A stretch of 64,000 nt of DNA from Gammaproteobacteria bacterium (GCA_030746435.1 JASLMV010000005.1:1-64000), one strand, 5' to 3'; positions 18,612 through 27,458 are shown, counted from the first letter of the stretch. Numbers and translations: made by a program. Notes: generated by a model not told the origin, from the sequence alone.

Positions 18612-19606
18612 ATGGCAGATAACAAGCTAGTTAATTTTGCGGCAAACGTAGAGCCGGAGGAAGCAGCTCCAGATAATGAGGAGCAGCCAGATCTATCCGA
18701 AAGCACTGAAGAAGCTGTACCAGACCAGCCTGAAGTAATACCTCTCCCAGTATTCTTGGAAACCGCTGAACGAGGCCAGGTTAATAGGCGTTTTTATGCT
18801 GATGCTGTCGAAATAACTGACCGCTATAGCCAGCTTCTTGAAGCTTATACCGTTGTTGTGCTCATGGATAGTTATACGTTCATTGGTGAGTATGATCTAA
18901 ATAGAATTTTTTCTGCACTAAATACCCAAAACCCGAATGCAGACAAAAACGTGCTGTTGGTTATCGTAAGCCGTGGCGGAAGCATAGAATCTGCTTATCA
19001 ACTTAGTAAGCTTTGCCGTGCCAAATCAAAAGAAAATTTGTTGTTGCTGTTCCACGAAATGCAAAATCTGCAGCAACTCTTATATCGATCGGGGCAGATG
19101 AGATTCATATGGGACCCCTGGGTCACCTAGGACCTATCGACCCGCAACTTGATGGTTTGCCGGCTCTAGGTGTAGTGAAGGCGCTTAAGACTATTGCATC
19201 ACTAACCGAGGAACATCCTGGCAGTGCAAAAATGTTCTCGATGTATTTACATTCGACATTAACTACTGAGCAAATCGGTTATTGTGAAAGAATATCGGAA
19301 TCGGCAGAACAATATGCTGTGCGACTACTTTCCAATAAGCAGAATCTTAAAGATAGCTCAGCAGAAATTGCTAGGGAGCTCGTCAGGGAGTATAAGCATC
19401 ACGGTTTTGTTATAGACGCTGAAGAAGCTAAGGAGCATCTTGGCAATGAGTGGATAAAAACAGATACAACAGAAGTAGCTTTTGCGGAAGAATTGTATGA
19501 GCTTTTCGATGACTATAACCTGTTTCTTAATCTTCACCAGAAAAAAAGAATTCTGTTGGTGGGCGGGCTGGACGATGTGCTTACTTTGGATGTGCCTAGG
19601 AGATAG
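18612..19606 (+). pseudogene. SDH_sah family ClpP-like serine protease, frameshifted or recoded
   Basis: Frame 1 from the ATG at 18612 holds an acidic N-terminus and VSRGGSIESAYQL, then diverges and stops at 19130. A frame one base back (from about 19034 to 19606) continues the family pattern VPRNAKSAATLISIGADEI...GPIDPQ. Joined by a -1 shift they give about 331 aa of a serine dehydrogenase-type proteinase (PF01972-like). The switch point holds the slippery heptamer A AAT TTG (19034-19040), followed after 2 nt by a 7-bp stem (19043-19049/19071-19077). It may be a broken gene, a sequencing error or programmed frameshifting. The region is clearly more AT-rich than its neighbours. Confidence 0.7.
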
Positions 19607-19635
19607 CCGAATAGGTAATAAAAACCGGAGTCGAA

Positions 19636-19679
19636 CAGCGGTAAGTCACAGATCGTGATCCTTCAACTGTTTACCGCTG
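19636..19679. promoter_or_regulatory. Inverted repeat downstream of the first oxygenase
   Basis: CAGCGGTAA (19636-19644) and TTACCGCTG (19671-19679) form a perfect 9-bp stem with a 26-nt loop, without a T-run. The loop contains CAGATCGTGAT (19649-19659), repeated at 20498-20508 downstream of the second oxygenase. Confidence 0.55.
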
Positions 19680-19696
19680 GGTAAATTACTTCCTCG

Positions 19697-20437
19697 TCAC
19701 CTACCCGCCGGTCTCTTCAGCGCACCGAGCGCGTTCGCAAGCTTCGGGTTGAAGACTTTTATATGCCGGCGCACGTTAGTCCAGTGGTTAGAGAACCACA
19801 TGATCATCGTGTAGCGTTTGCCGGAGGTCACTTTGGTCACGGCATGAGGTGTTTCCACCGCATTGAAGCCGATCAGGCGGCCCGTCGCCGGGGGCAGTTC
19901 GCGAAAGGGGCCCCAGTCGGCCTCTTTCATGCAGGTGTGGCCGCCTTCGTAGTCGTCGTTTAAATAAAGAATGCCCGTGTGCGTGCGGCGCCAGATCAGG
20001 GGGCCGTGGTTGTCCATATGCCAATCCATGCTTAAGTCTTCCGGAGGCGCGCCTTCCTGGGGTTGGGTGGGCTCGCGCGAAAGAATTTCCGCATGGTCTA
20101 TCCACAGGAACGGCAGCCCGAAATGTTTCATGAGTTGTTTCCGGACGCGGTTGAGAATACGCAGGGCTACCTCGTGCTCTTTCCGGAATTCTTCGGTAGG
20201 TTGGCTTTCCTTGAGAAAATAGCCGATGTAGACCTCATTGTCGGAGTTGGACTGGCCGACTTTTTCACCATAGCCACCACCTACCGTCCCGTACTTGTCC
20301 GCCAGGGCTATGAGTTCCCGGCACTCCTCCGGCGTGATGAAGTTATCCATGAGCAGCCGGTACTCCAGCTCGCTGGGACTCAGCTCAAGATTCTGGGCTG
20401 CGGCGTTACCGGATAAGGCAGACTCGCTTGTGTTCAT
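19697..20437 (-). CDS. 2OG-Fe(II) oxygenase (prolyl 4-hydroxylase-like)
   Basis: 246-aa double-stranded beta-helix dioxygenase. The iron ligands are His140 and Asp142 (WHMD) and His198 (TPHAV), with Arg208 (GKRYT) for 2-oxoglutarate. Asn-Asp-Asp-Tyr-Glu-Gly-Gly (LNDDYEGGH) is the usual strand between them. The substrate is unknown, either a protein or a small molecule. A paralogue lies upstream on the same strand. Lack of a signal peptide suggests a cytoplasmic enzyme. Confidence 0.85.
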   Translation of the reverse strand: MNTSESALSGNAAAQNLELSPSELEYRLLMDNFITPEECRELIALADKYGTVGGGYGEKVGQSNSDNEVYIGYFLKESQPTEEFRKEHEVALRILNRVRKQLMKHFGLPFLWIDHAEILSREPTQPQEGAPPEDLSMDWHMDNHGPLIWRRTHTGILYLNDDYEGGHTCMKEADWGPFRELPPATGRLIGFNAVETPHAVTKVTSGKRYTMIMWFSNHWTNVRRHIKVFNPKLANALGALKRPAGR

Positions 20438-20497
20438 GGTGCTTCAACCTTCGATCGGATTCGGCGGCGCAAGGTGGCGGTAAACCGCGCTGAGCTT

Positions 20498-20508
20498 CAG
20501 ATCGTGAT
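20498..20508. repeat. Short direct repeat shared with the neighbouring gene's 3' flank
   Basis: CAGATCGTGAT recurs at 19649-19659. Both copies lie 30-40 nt after the stop codon of an oxygenase gene, and similarity extends some 20 nt further imperfectly. It supports tandem duplication of gene plus flank. Confidence 0.55.
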
Positions 20509-20537
20509 TTATCAGTTATCTAGCGCTTCCCCATTAT

Positions 20538-21209
20538 CTACCGGTGTTTGCGGAATTTCATCCAGCTCGTAGAAAACCACATATTCAGGACATAGCGCCT
20601 GCCGCTTCTAAGCTTTGCTACCGCGTGGTCGTTGTCGACCACACTGAACCCGGCTAACTTGCCGGGTTTGGGCGGGATTTCGCGGTACGGACCGAATTCG
20701 GTTTCCCTGAAGCAGGTCTCACCACCTTCGAATCCGTCGTTCACGTACAGGATCGCGGCATGCGTCCGGTATTTCACACCCTCGGACTGGTTATCGAAAT
20801 GCCAGGGGTGACTGAGTTCTTCCGCCTCGTGTTCATCGCCCGCGCCGGTTGCTTCCCGAAACACGAGCTGCGAATAGTCAAGCCACAGCCAGGGCAGGCT
20901 GAAATGAGCCTGTAACTGCCGGCGCGCGCGCTGGATCAGCTCAAGACCGAGTTCGTGGCCCGGCGTGCCAGGGTAGCCTTTACCCATGTTGAAGGAATAA
21001 CCGCCAAAGGTTTCGTTGGGTGTATGCGGATGAGGGTTGCCGCCGTAACCTTCTCCGATCTCACCGTGCTCTTCGAGCAGTTCGATAAGCCGGCGGCATT
21101 CGTCCGGACTTGCGAAGTCTTCCTTCAGCATCCGGTATTTCTTTTCGAGTTCGCTGAGCTCGACCGGCTGGGCGGTACTGACTGAACTGGTCTGGGATTG
21201 GAGCGTCAT
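20538..21209 (-). CDS. Second 2OG-Fe(II) oxygenase, paralogue
   Basis: 223-aa relative of the protein at 19697-20437, sharing the layout from the N-terminal LEKKYRMLKEDF to the end. Ligands are His137/Asp139 (WHFD) and His195 (DNDHAV), with Arg204/205 (SGRRY). The loop around residues 55-82 and the acidic insert near 125 differ, so the substrate probably differs. The 100 bp between the two genes contain no clear terminator, so co-transcription is likely. Confidence 0.85.
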   Translation of the reverse strand: MTLQSQTSSVSTAQPVELSELEKKYRMLKEDFASPDECRRLIELLEEHGEIGEGYGGNPHPHTPNETFGGYSFNMGKGYPGTPGHELGLELIQRARRQLQAHFSLPWLWLDYSQLVFREATGAGDEHEAEELSHPWHFDNQSEGVKYRTHAAILYVNDGFEGGETCFRETEFGPYREIPPKPGKLAGFSVVDNDHAVAKLRSGRRYVLNMWFSTSWMKFRKHR

Positions 21210-21820
21210 TGTAAAAAGTATTATCGGCTGAAGGCCGGGTCATTGTACAGGAATGCTATTTGGCGTATCGGGGCGTGCGTCAGGGAATACACCTAGTTTG
21301 CTTCTATAGGTACTTTGTCTGGCAGGAAGTTTCCATAATCTTTATGAAAATGTCTCAGCTGGCGCGATCCGGCGTTAAGCATCGGCTCACAATGCTCATG
21401 TACTGGAGTGTACACTCTGCTTATTCGCCGATCCTTGCCTTGTTTCGCACTCACCTGAGATATTTTCAATGAGCTGTTAGGTGGCAGCATTTTTCTGCGT
21501 CGCCGCGACCGACGACGTGCGCGATTGCAGCGACGCGAAGTATTTACATATAAGCGCTTCGCAGGATGGTACCAACATGGTACCCGCAGGCTGCCTGTAT
21601 GGCAGCATCGTCGCAGGCCGCGATTCCTGCCCCCGCATCCGGCTCTCCACCAGATGAATCCCGGCCCGCAAAGGGCGGTGCGCTTGCCAGCGCTTTCAGC
21701 TAGTATCGTGATCCCGGTCAACCCGGTCATCATCACGGTCCGCCCGACCCGCAGCTTATTGCCAGTCGCGGGTTCAGAAGCTCCCCGGCAACAGCCGTTA
21801 TAACAAACAGGAAAAAACTC
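21210..21820. other. Intergenic region with dense inverted repeats
   Basis: No convincing gene in 611 bp. Besides the family B element (21346-21467) it contains GCGTCGC (21497-21503) with GCGACGC (21540-21546), GGTACC twice around ATGGTACC-AACAT-GGTACC, and GGCTGCC/GGCAGC hairpins near 21590. It must also hold divergent promoters for the oxygenases and the DUF1838 gene. A small RNA is possible but unsupported. Confidence 0.5.
21346..21467. repeat. Family B long palindrome
   Basis: The outer arms GAAAATGTCTCA (21346-21357) and TGAGATATTTTC (21456-21467) pair with one wobble. Inner arms ATCGGC (21381-21386) and GCCGAT (21427-21432) are perfect. The centre is CTCATGTAC-TGGAG-TGTACACTC. Same architecture as 18437-18564. 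Confidence 0.75.
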
Positions 21821-22705
21821 ATGTCTATCGAATTCGAAACAAACATAGATTTCATGAATCCCGTCTGGAACAGGGATGCATGGTCCCGGATCCAGGGCGA
21901 CCTCAATCCCGAGAACCAGAAGTTCGGGGATGTACGGGGGGTTATCCTGGGCGTAAAGCCCGGCGAGGCTGCCAAAGAGTTGTGCGGTTTCGAGGCCTTC
22001 CTCGCGACCCGGCTGGTGCCGCAGGACGATGGCACGATTCGCCGCCTGAACCGCGAGGTAATTTTCTACACCAACCCGCGCACCGGCGAGATCATCGAAA
22101 ACTGGACAAACCCCTGGACCGGCGAAGAAGTGAATGTCGTGCAGGTGGCAAACGATCCGTTTAACTACACGATCAGCGAGTGGCTGATTCTTGCGCCGGA
22201 AGATTTCAAAAGCTCCGACCCGGAGAAATCCAAGCCACGCAAGTTCCCGCTGATTTTCCCGTGGTACGAGTTTGGCGACAACTTGCTAAGCCTGTCTACG
22301 GATATGCATCTTTATTATCCGAATTCGCTGGACCCGAAAAAGTTCGTACGCGAGTCTTCGGGCCCGATGGTGCAGGTAACCGAAATGATGAGGTACAACG
22401 TCAGCCGAGCCGACCTGCAAAACCCGGACCTGACGACCGTGCCGTATACCGGAACCTGGGTGCGCGTCACCCCGTGGCTGCCCTGGATGCTGATGGGTCA
22501 GGAAGAGGGCCACGTGCTGTACAACGGTTCGATGACCGGTGGCCCGACCACCGACATCATCTCACCGCAGGCACTTGCCTATGCGAAGGAACATTATCCC
22601 GAGTTCCTGTCGGCGCCGACCGAGGACTACGGTCCGAGTCATTCCAGCCTGGAGATATACGCCCGGACGCAGGAACCCGCTCCGCCGCGTGGCGAAGCTG
22701 CCTGA
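21821..22705 (+). CDS. DUF1838 family protein
   Basis: 294-aa soluble protein of the DUF1838 family, recognised by features such as FYTNPRTGEI, ENWTNPWTGEEV and GPMVQVTEMMRY. Function unknown. Family members often occur in marine proteobacteria near oxidative enzymes. Here the neighbours are two 2OG-Fe(II) oxygenases, divergently oriented. No signal peptide. The RBS CAGGAAAA is close to the ATG, and a clear terminator follows. Confidence 0.8.
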   Translation: MSIEFETNIDFMNPVWNRDAWSRIQGDLNPENQKFGDVRGVILGVKPGEAAKELCGFEAFLATRLVPQDDGTIRRLNREVIFYTNPRTGEIIENWTNPWTGEEVNVVQVANDPFNYTISEWLILAPEDFKSSDPEKSKPRKFPLIFPWYEFGDNLLSLSTDMHLYYPNSLDPKKFVRESSGPMVQVTEMMRYNVSRADLQNPDLTTVPYTGTWVRVTPWLPWMLMGQEEGHVLYNGSMTGGPTTDIISPQALAYAKEHYPEFLSAPTEDYGPSHSSLEIYARTQEPAPPRGEAA

Positions 22706-22724
22706 GTCTGGCAAGCATGAATCG

Positions 22725-22750
22725 AAACGGGCCCTGCGGGGCCCGTTTTT
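22725..22750 (+). terminator. Intrinsic terminator of the DUF1838 gene
   Basis: AACGGGCCC pairs with GGGCCCGTT around a short loop and runs into TTTTT. It lies 20 bp after the stop codon. Confidence 0.9.
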
Positions 22751-22845
22751 AAGTGACGCCAGGATTCGAGCGCTCGTGCAGCCAGCGCTCGAATGCTAGA
22801 TGGCGGAACTTATGTCGGTAAAGCACAGCTTTACCGACCTCTATC
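22750..22845 (+). repeat. Divergent long family A element without REP ends
   Basis: Starts TTAAGTGACGCC. Hairpin 1 pairs ATTCGAGCGC (22764-22773) with GCGCTCGAAT (22785-22794). Hairpin 2 pairs GTCGGTAAAGC (22814-22824) with GCTTTACCGAC (22828-22838). Neither arm resembles the other copies in sequence, but order, spacing and the GTGACGCC and GGCGGAA joints match. Confidence 0.65.
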
Positions 22846-22849
22846 TCCA

Positions 22850-22920
22850 GTAGGAGCGGCTTTAGCGGGTTGCATCACTGGTTTCACCTTCAGCACCTGT
22901 AGGAGCGGCTTTAGCCGCGA
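22850..22920 (+). repeat. Two short family A (REP-like) units
   Basis: GTAGGAGCGGCTTTA at 22850-22864 continues as GCGGG (degenerate). A second, complete copy at 22899-22920 continues as GCCGCGA. GCGGCT and AGCCGC form the hairpin with a TT loop. REP units of this core are common in Pseudomonas and related gammaproteobacteria. Confidence 0.85.
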
Positions 22921-23013
22921 ACCAATGTTGCTTTCTGCGGGTACAGAATGTGGAAAGCGCCGAACCGGACTGAGTTTCCAAATCTGGCAGCTGTTGGTCA
23001 GGTTTTGGTGGGT

Positions 23014-23123
23014 TCGCCGCTATCTCCGAATCCGTTGGATTCTGCGAAATAAATTTCGACTTTTAGCCTTCCAGGCGTTTTTCTGCCGCCTGGAAGCCTG
23101 TCGTCATTTAAAGCGGCTCCTAC
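23014..23123 (-). repeat. Long family A element, inverted
   Basis: Read on the minus strand it begins GTAGGAGCCGCTTTAAATGA and ends TAGCGGCGA. Hairpin 1 pairs CAGGCTTCCAGGCG with CGCCTGGAAGGCT. Hairpin 2 pairs CAGAATCC with GGATTCGG-type sequence, imperfectly. It faces the short copies at 22850-22920. The rest of 22921-23013 holds nothing recognisable. Confidence 0.85.
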
Positions 23124-23223
23124 AGGTACAGGGGGGCGAAACAAGCAACAGTTCCCGCTGTGCTACCATCGCGGCGTCTTTCACAGACGATTAGAAGACC
23201 AGGCGCCACATGGGAACAGGTTT

Positions 23224-24663
23224 ATGAGTCTCTCAATTCCGGATTTTTCCGCGCTGAAAATACTCGTAGTCGGCGACCTGATGCTCGACCAGTACTGGTT
23301 CGGGCCGACCTCCCGGATTTCACCGGAAGCTCCTGTGCCGGTCGTGCAGGTCACGCGTTCCGAGGCACGGGGCGGCGGCGCGGCCAACGTTGCGATGAAC
23401 CTCGTTAGCCTCGGGGTACAGACGACGTGTTCCGGGGTTGTAGGCGATGACGGCACCGGCAAGGACCTGCAGGGCCTTTTGGAAGTCGAGGGCATCGCGA
23501 CGGCACTGGCGCATTCATCGAAGCATCCGACGATTACAAAGCTCAGGGTCTTAAGCCGTAACCAGCAGTTAATCCGGCTCGATACCGAACAGGTATACAG
23601 CGAAAAGGATGCGGCCGAGGTTGTGGAAGTGGCCGCGAAAGAGCTTGCCGGTACCCATGTTTGTATTCTGTCCGATTACGCCAAGGGCAGTCTCGGGCAG
23701 GTTGGTAAACTGATCGCGGCCTGCCGCGAACAATCCGTTCCGGTGCTCGTCGATCCCAAGGGAAAGGATTTCGCGCGCTACAAAGGTGCAACCGTGCTTA
23801 CGCCGAACCTTGCCGAGTTCGAATCGGTCGCGGGTAAAGCGCTCGATGACGCGGACCTCGTGCAGCGGGCGCGTTCTTTGTGCGCGGACCTCGATCTGAC
23901 CGCCGTTGTCGTTACCTTGAGCGCGCGCGGCATGCTGGTCGTCAGCACCGACAGCGATACCTTGTTGCCTGCGCGTGCCCGCCAGGTCTTCGATGTAACC
24001 GGCGCGGGCGACACGGTTATCGCAGCACTCGCCGCGGGCATCGGCTCGGGCCTGACCATCGAAGACGCAGCCACGCTTGCCAACCTCGCCGCCGGCCTGG
24101 TGGTGCGCAAGATCGGCGCCGCATCAGTTACACCGGCGGAACTCAACCTGGCGCTGCACGAGCAGGGCGAGGGCGGCCGTGGCCTGCTGACCCGGGAACA
24201 GGCGCTTGTCGTCGCCAATGAGGCCCGCGCACGCGGCGAAAAACTCGTCATGACCAACGGCTGTTTCGACATCCTGCACCAGGGCCATGTGGCTTACCTG
24301 CAGGAAGCCAAGTCGCGCGGTGACCGGTTGATGGTAGCCGTAAACAGCGATGAGTCAGTCGCGAAACTTAAGGGCCCGGACCGGCCGATCAATCCCCTGG
24401 AGGACCGCATGGCCGTGCTCGCCGGGCTGGCCGCCGTCGACTGGGTGGTACCGTTCGGCGAAGACACGCCGGAAGAAATTATCAGTGGCATCCTGCCGGA
24501 TGTGCTCGTTAAAGGCGGTGACTACGAACCCGATTCCATCGCCGGCGGCAAAGCGGTACTCGAGAACGGCGGTACGGTAGAAGTACTGCGTTTTCATGAA
24601 GGACGGTCAACGAGCACTATTGTTGACACCATTCGTGGGTCCGGCAGCAAGAAGGCCGGCTAA
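23224..24663 (+). CDS. hldE: Bifunctional heptose kinase/adenylyltransferase
   Basis: Makes ADP-heptose for the LPS inner core: D-glycero-beta-D-manno-heptose 7-phosphate kinase plus heptose 1-phosphate adenylyltransferase. The 479 aa split into a PfkB-type kinase (about 1-320; GGGAANVAMN and DVTGAGDTV) and a cytidylyltransferase-like domain (about 340-479; TNGCFDILHQGHVAYL with the HxGH motif). Followed 29 bp later by waaA, so an LPS-core operon. Confidence 0.97.
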   Translation: MSLSIPDFSALKILVVGDLMLDQYWFGPTSRISPEAPVPVVQVTRSEARGGGAANVAMNLVSLGVQTTCSGVVGDDGTGKDLQGLLEVEGIATALAHSSKHPTITKLRVLSRNQQLIRLDTEQVYSEKDAAEVVEVAAKELAGTHVCILSDYAKGSLGQVGKLIAACREQSVPVLVDPKGKDFARYKGATVLTPNLAEFESVAGKALDDADLVQRARSLCADLDLTAVVVTLSARGMLVVSTDSDTLLPARARQVFDVTGAGDTVIAALAAGIGSGLTIEDAATLANLAAGLVVRKIGAASVTPAELNLALHEQGEGGRGLLTREQALVVANEARARGEKLVMTNGCFDILHQGHVAYLQEAKSRGDRLMVAVNSDESVAKLKGPDRPINPLEDRMAVLAGLAAVDWVVPFGEDTPEEIISGILPDVLVKGGDYEPDSIAGGKAVLENGGTVEVLRFHEGRSTSTIVDTIRGSGSKKAG

Positions 24664-24692
24664 AACCGTCGCGAACGCACCCGGCGGCACGC

Positions 24693-25967
24693 ATGCATAT
24701 ACTCCTGCGATTTTTCTATATTTGTTTTTGCTACCTGCTGGTCCCGATATTTCTGCTGGTTTTGTTTCGCAAGGGTTTCGGTAACCCGGCGTACCGGCAA
24801 CGCGTGGGGGAGCGTTTCGGTTTTTTGCCCGAACCTGCGCCGCGCGGCGCAATCTGGGTACACGCGGTGTCGGTTGGCGAAGTCCAGGCGGCGGAGACGC
24901 TCGTCAAGGCGCTGTTGGAACGTTATCCGAACCACCCCGTTCTGCTGACCACGACGACACCCACCGGTTCGGACCGCGTTAAAGCCCTGTTCGGTGACCA
25001 GGTCGTGCACTGCTACGTTCCCTTTGACGTGCCCGGGTCCATCAAACGGTTCTTTGACTGGTGTCAGCCCCGGCTGGCGATCATCCTCGAGACCGAGATC
25101 TGGCCGAATCTCTACCACGAATGCGGCAACCGCGAGATACCGCTGGTGCTGGCCAGCGCCCGCGTTTCGCCGAAGTCACTTAACCGCTATCGTTTGCTGG
25201 TCAGTCTGTTCAAGAAGACCCTGTCGCACGGAATCGTGATCGCCGCGCAATCGCAGAGGGATGCCGACAGCTTCCTCGCGCTTGGCGCCAGTGCGGCGCG
25301 CACGCATGTGACCGGCAACATAAAGTTCGACTTCGAATTGCCGGAGGGTGTGCAGCAGCGCGGTCAGGAGTTTCGCTCGCTGCAGGCGGTGGATCGCCCG
25401 GTGTGGATTGCGGCGAGCACCCATGCCGACGAGGAAGAAAAAGTCGTGGCGGCGCACCTTAAAGTGTGCGAGCGGATTCCCGAAGCGCTGCTGATACTCG
25501 TGCCGCGGCATCCCGAGCGTTTTGATACGGTCGCAAGCCTGCTGGACCGGCAACACATCGGGTATATACGCCGCAGCAGCGGAGGTACCTGTGACGAACA
25601 CAGCACCGTCATACTCGGCGACACGATGGGTGAGCTAACGATGTTTTATGCGGCGTCCGACGTGGCCTTCGTCGGCGGCAGCCTGGTCAACATCGGCGGT
25701 CACAACCTGCTGGAACCGGCGGCCCTGAATTTGCCGGTGATTACGGGCCCGAACAATTTCAATGCGCAGGAAATTGCCGATCAGTTCCTGGCTGCAGGGG
25801 TCATCACGATTGTCGAGGATGCATACTCGCTGGCTGCGGGAGTGGTCGCGTTGCTCGAAGACCCGGCCGAGCGGTCGCGCCAGGGCGAGGAGGCCAGGGC
25901 GCTCATCGAGGACAGCCGGGGAGCGCTCGGCCGGTTGCTGGAACTGGTTACGCCGCTATTGCGCTGA
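24693..25967 (+). CDS. waaA: Kdo transferase
   Basis: 3-deoxy-D-manno-octulosonic acid transferase, which adds Kdo to lipid IV-A at the inner face of the inner membrane. The 424 aa start with a membrane anchor (about 4-26). The catalytic Glu63 is in HAVSVGE, followed by ETEIWPN and the nucleotide-sugar binding region GGSLVNIGGHNLLEPA. The 3' end overlaps the convergent tolC by 12 bp. Confidence 0.96.
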   Translation: MHILLRFFYICFCYLLVPIFLLVLFRKGFGNPAYRQRVGERFGFLPEPAPRGAIWVHAVSVGEVQAAETLVKALLERYPNHPVLLTTTTPTGSDRVKALFGDQVVHCYVPFDVPGSIKRFFDWCQPRLAIILETEIWPNLYHECGNREIPLVLASARVSPKSLNRYRLLVSLFKKTLSHGIVIAAQSQRDADSFLALGASAARTHVTGNIKFDFELPEGVQQRGQEFRSLQAVDRPVWIAASTHADEEEKVVAAHLKVCERIPEALLILVPRHPERFDTVASLLDRQHIGYIRRSSGGTCDEHSTVILGDTMGELTMFYAASDVAFVGGSLVNIGGHNLLEPAALNLPVITGPNNFNAQEIADQFLAAGVITIVEDAYSLAAGVVALLEDPAERSRQGEEARALIEDSRGALGRLLELVTPLLR

Positions 25968-27458
25968 CTCGAGCTCGGGCGGCACCGGTTCGGTTACGGT
26001 CGTATCCGGCATGCTGGCGTCCGGCTGTCCGCCGCGTCCGGGGATGGCCTGCAATTCTTCTTTGGTAACCAGCCAGCTGTCGAGTTCGCTGAGGTCGTCC
26101 GGCGCCAGCGTCCCGGCAGCTTCTTTCAGCTTGATCACATTGATCAGGTAATCGTATTTGGCACGTGCGTACTGGGTCTGGGCGAGGAACAGGCTGCGCC
26201 TGGCGTCCAGCACGTCGACGGCAGTACGCGTACCGACCTCGTAGCCGGCCTCGGTGGCCTCCAGCGCGATCATGTTTGATTCTTCCGAACGCGCCAGCGC
26301 CTGCACACGGGCGATTTCGGCGATGACGCCCAGGTAGGCGTCGCGCGTTTCGCGTTCGGTCTCGCGCGCAACCTTCTCGAAGTTCTCACGCGAGGCGCGG
26401 TGCAGGTAAACCTGCTCCTGTACCTGGGACGAAACGCCGCCGCCGGAATAAATAGGTACGTTCAGACTTATGCCGACGCGGCTCGAATTCGTATCCGAGG
26501 TTCGGGGGCTTGTGGCTGAAGTGCCACTAGCCTCATCGAATGTATCCTGTTCACCCCTGTACCGGTTGTTGTTGCCCCTGGACGCGGAAAAGTCCAGCGT
26601 GGGTGCGTGACCAGTGCGGGCGATGCGGACATTGTCGCGGGAGATTTCGGTGCCGATGCGCGCCGACTCCAGCGCAAAGTTCTGTTGCAACGAGACGTCC
26701 ACCCAGTCCTGTTCGACCTGGGGATCCGGCGGTATAAGCGGGAACTCCTCGCCCGGGGAGGCCAGCGTCTGCGGGTACTCGCCGGTGATCTCGCGCAATA
26801 CTTCCTTCGCATTTGCTAACGCACGCCTGGCCTCGATCTCCAGCGCGACGGCGTCGTCGTAAGCGGCCTGCGCTTCCTTGACGTCGGTAATCGCGATCAG
26901 CCCGACCTCGAAACGCCGCTCGGCCTGTTCGAGCTGCCGGCCGATGGCTTCCTTCGATGCCTGCTCGGAAACGAGCGTGTCCTGTGCGGCTAGCACATTA
27001 AAATAAGCTTCGGACACCCGGATCATCAGGTCCTGCTGCGCGGCCTGGTAATCGACCTGGGCCTGCGCGACTTCCTTGCCCGACTTTTTAAGGCGGAACC
27101 ACTGCTCGGTATTGAAGAGTGTCTGGCGAAGATTCACGGACCAGCTCTTGGTATCGATGTCCGATTCGGAGGCTCTGATGACCGTAGCGCCGATTGGCGC
27201 CCCGGGACTGGTGTCGATAATGTTCGAATCACCATCGACGTAGTCCCTCGTCCAGTCGGCCGATAAATCGAGCTGCGGCAGCAACGCGGCCCACGCCTGT
27301 GGCTTGGCCTGCATCTGTGCCTGCATGTTGGCTTCGGCCTCGCGCAGGGCCGGGTCGCTGCGCAGCGCCTGGTTGTAGATTTCCATCAGGGTCTGGCCCT
27401 GGGCGGCGGTGGTCAGAAACAGTGCAAGGCCGAGGGCCGTGATTCGGGTTGTTATCAT
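25956..27458 (-). CDS. tolC: TolC family outer-membrane channel
   Basis: Outer-membrane exit duct for efflux pumps and type I secretion. 500 aa with a signal peptide (cleavage near AAQGQ, about residue 22) and two OEP repeats of long helices and strands. SEAYFNVLAAQDTL and GTRTAVDVLDARRSLFLAQ are typical. The C-terminus is proline-rich. It is transcribed away from the upstream Pcm-like gene on the same strand. The 151-bp gap before it holds no recognised signal. Confidence 0.92.
   Translation of the reverse strand: MITTRITALGLALFLTTAAQGQTLMEIYNQALRSDPALREAEANMQAQMQAKPQAWAALLPQLDLSADWTRDYVDGDSNIIDTSPGAPIGATVIRASESDIDTKSWSVNLRQTLFNTEQWFRLKKSGKEVAQAQVDYQAAQQDLMIRVSEAYFNVLAAQDTLVSEQASKEAIGRQLEQAERRFEVGLIAITDVKEAQAAYDDAVALEIEARRALANAKEVLREITGEYPQTLASPGEEFPLIPPDPQVEQDWVDVSLQQNFALESARIGTEISRDNVRIARTGHAPTLDFSASRGNNNRYRGEQDTFDEASGTSATSPRTSDTNSSRVGISLNVPIYSGGGVSSQVQEQVYLHRASRENFEKVARETERETRDAYLGVIAEIARVQALARSEESNMIALEATEAGYEVGTRTAVDVLDARRSLFLAQTQYARAKYDYLINVIKLKEAAGTLAPDDLSELDSWLVTKEELQAIPGRGGQPDASMPDTTVTEPVPPELESAQ

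Noticed and set aside
22793-23194. Plus-strand frame of 133 codons with a peptide also found in the minus-strand frame at 47260-47649
   Set aside because: The similarity (AFQAFFCR-type peptide) comes from translating the inverted and direct copies of the long family A repeat; it is not a protein family.
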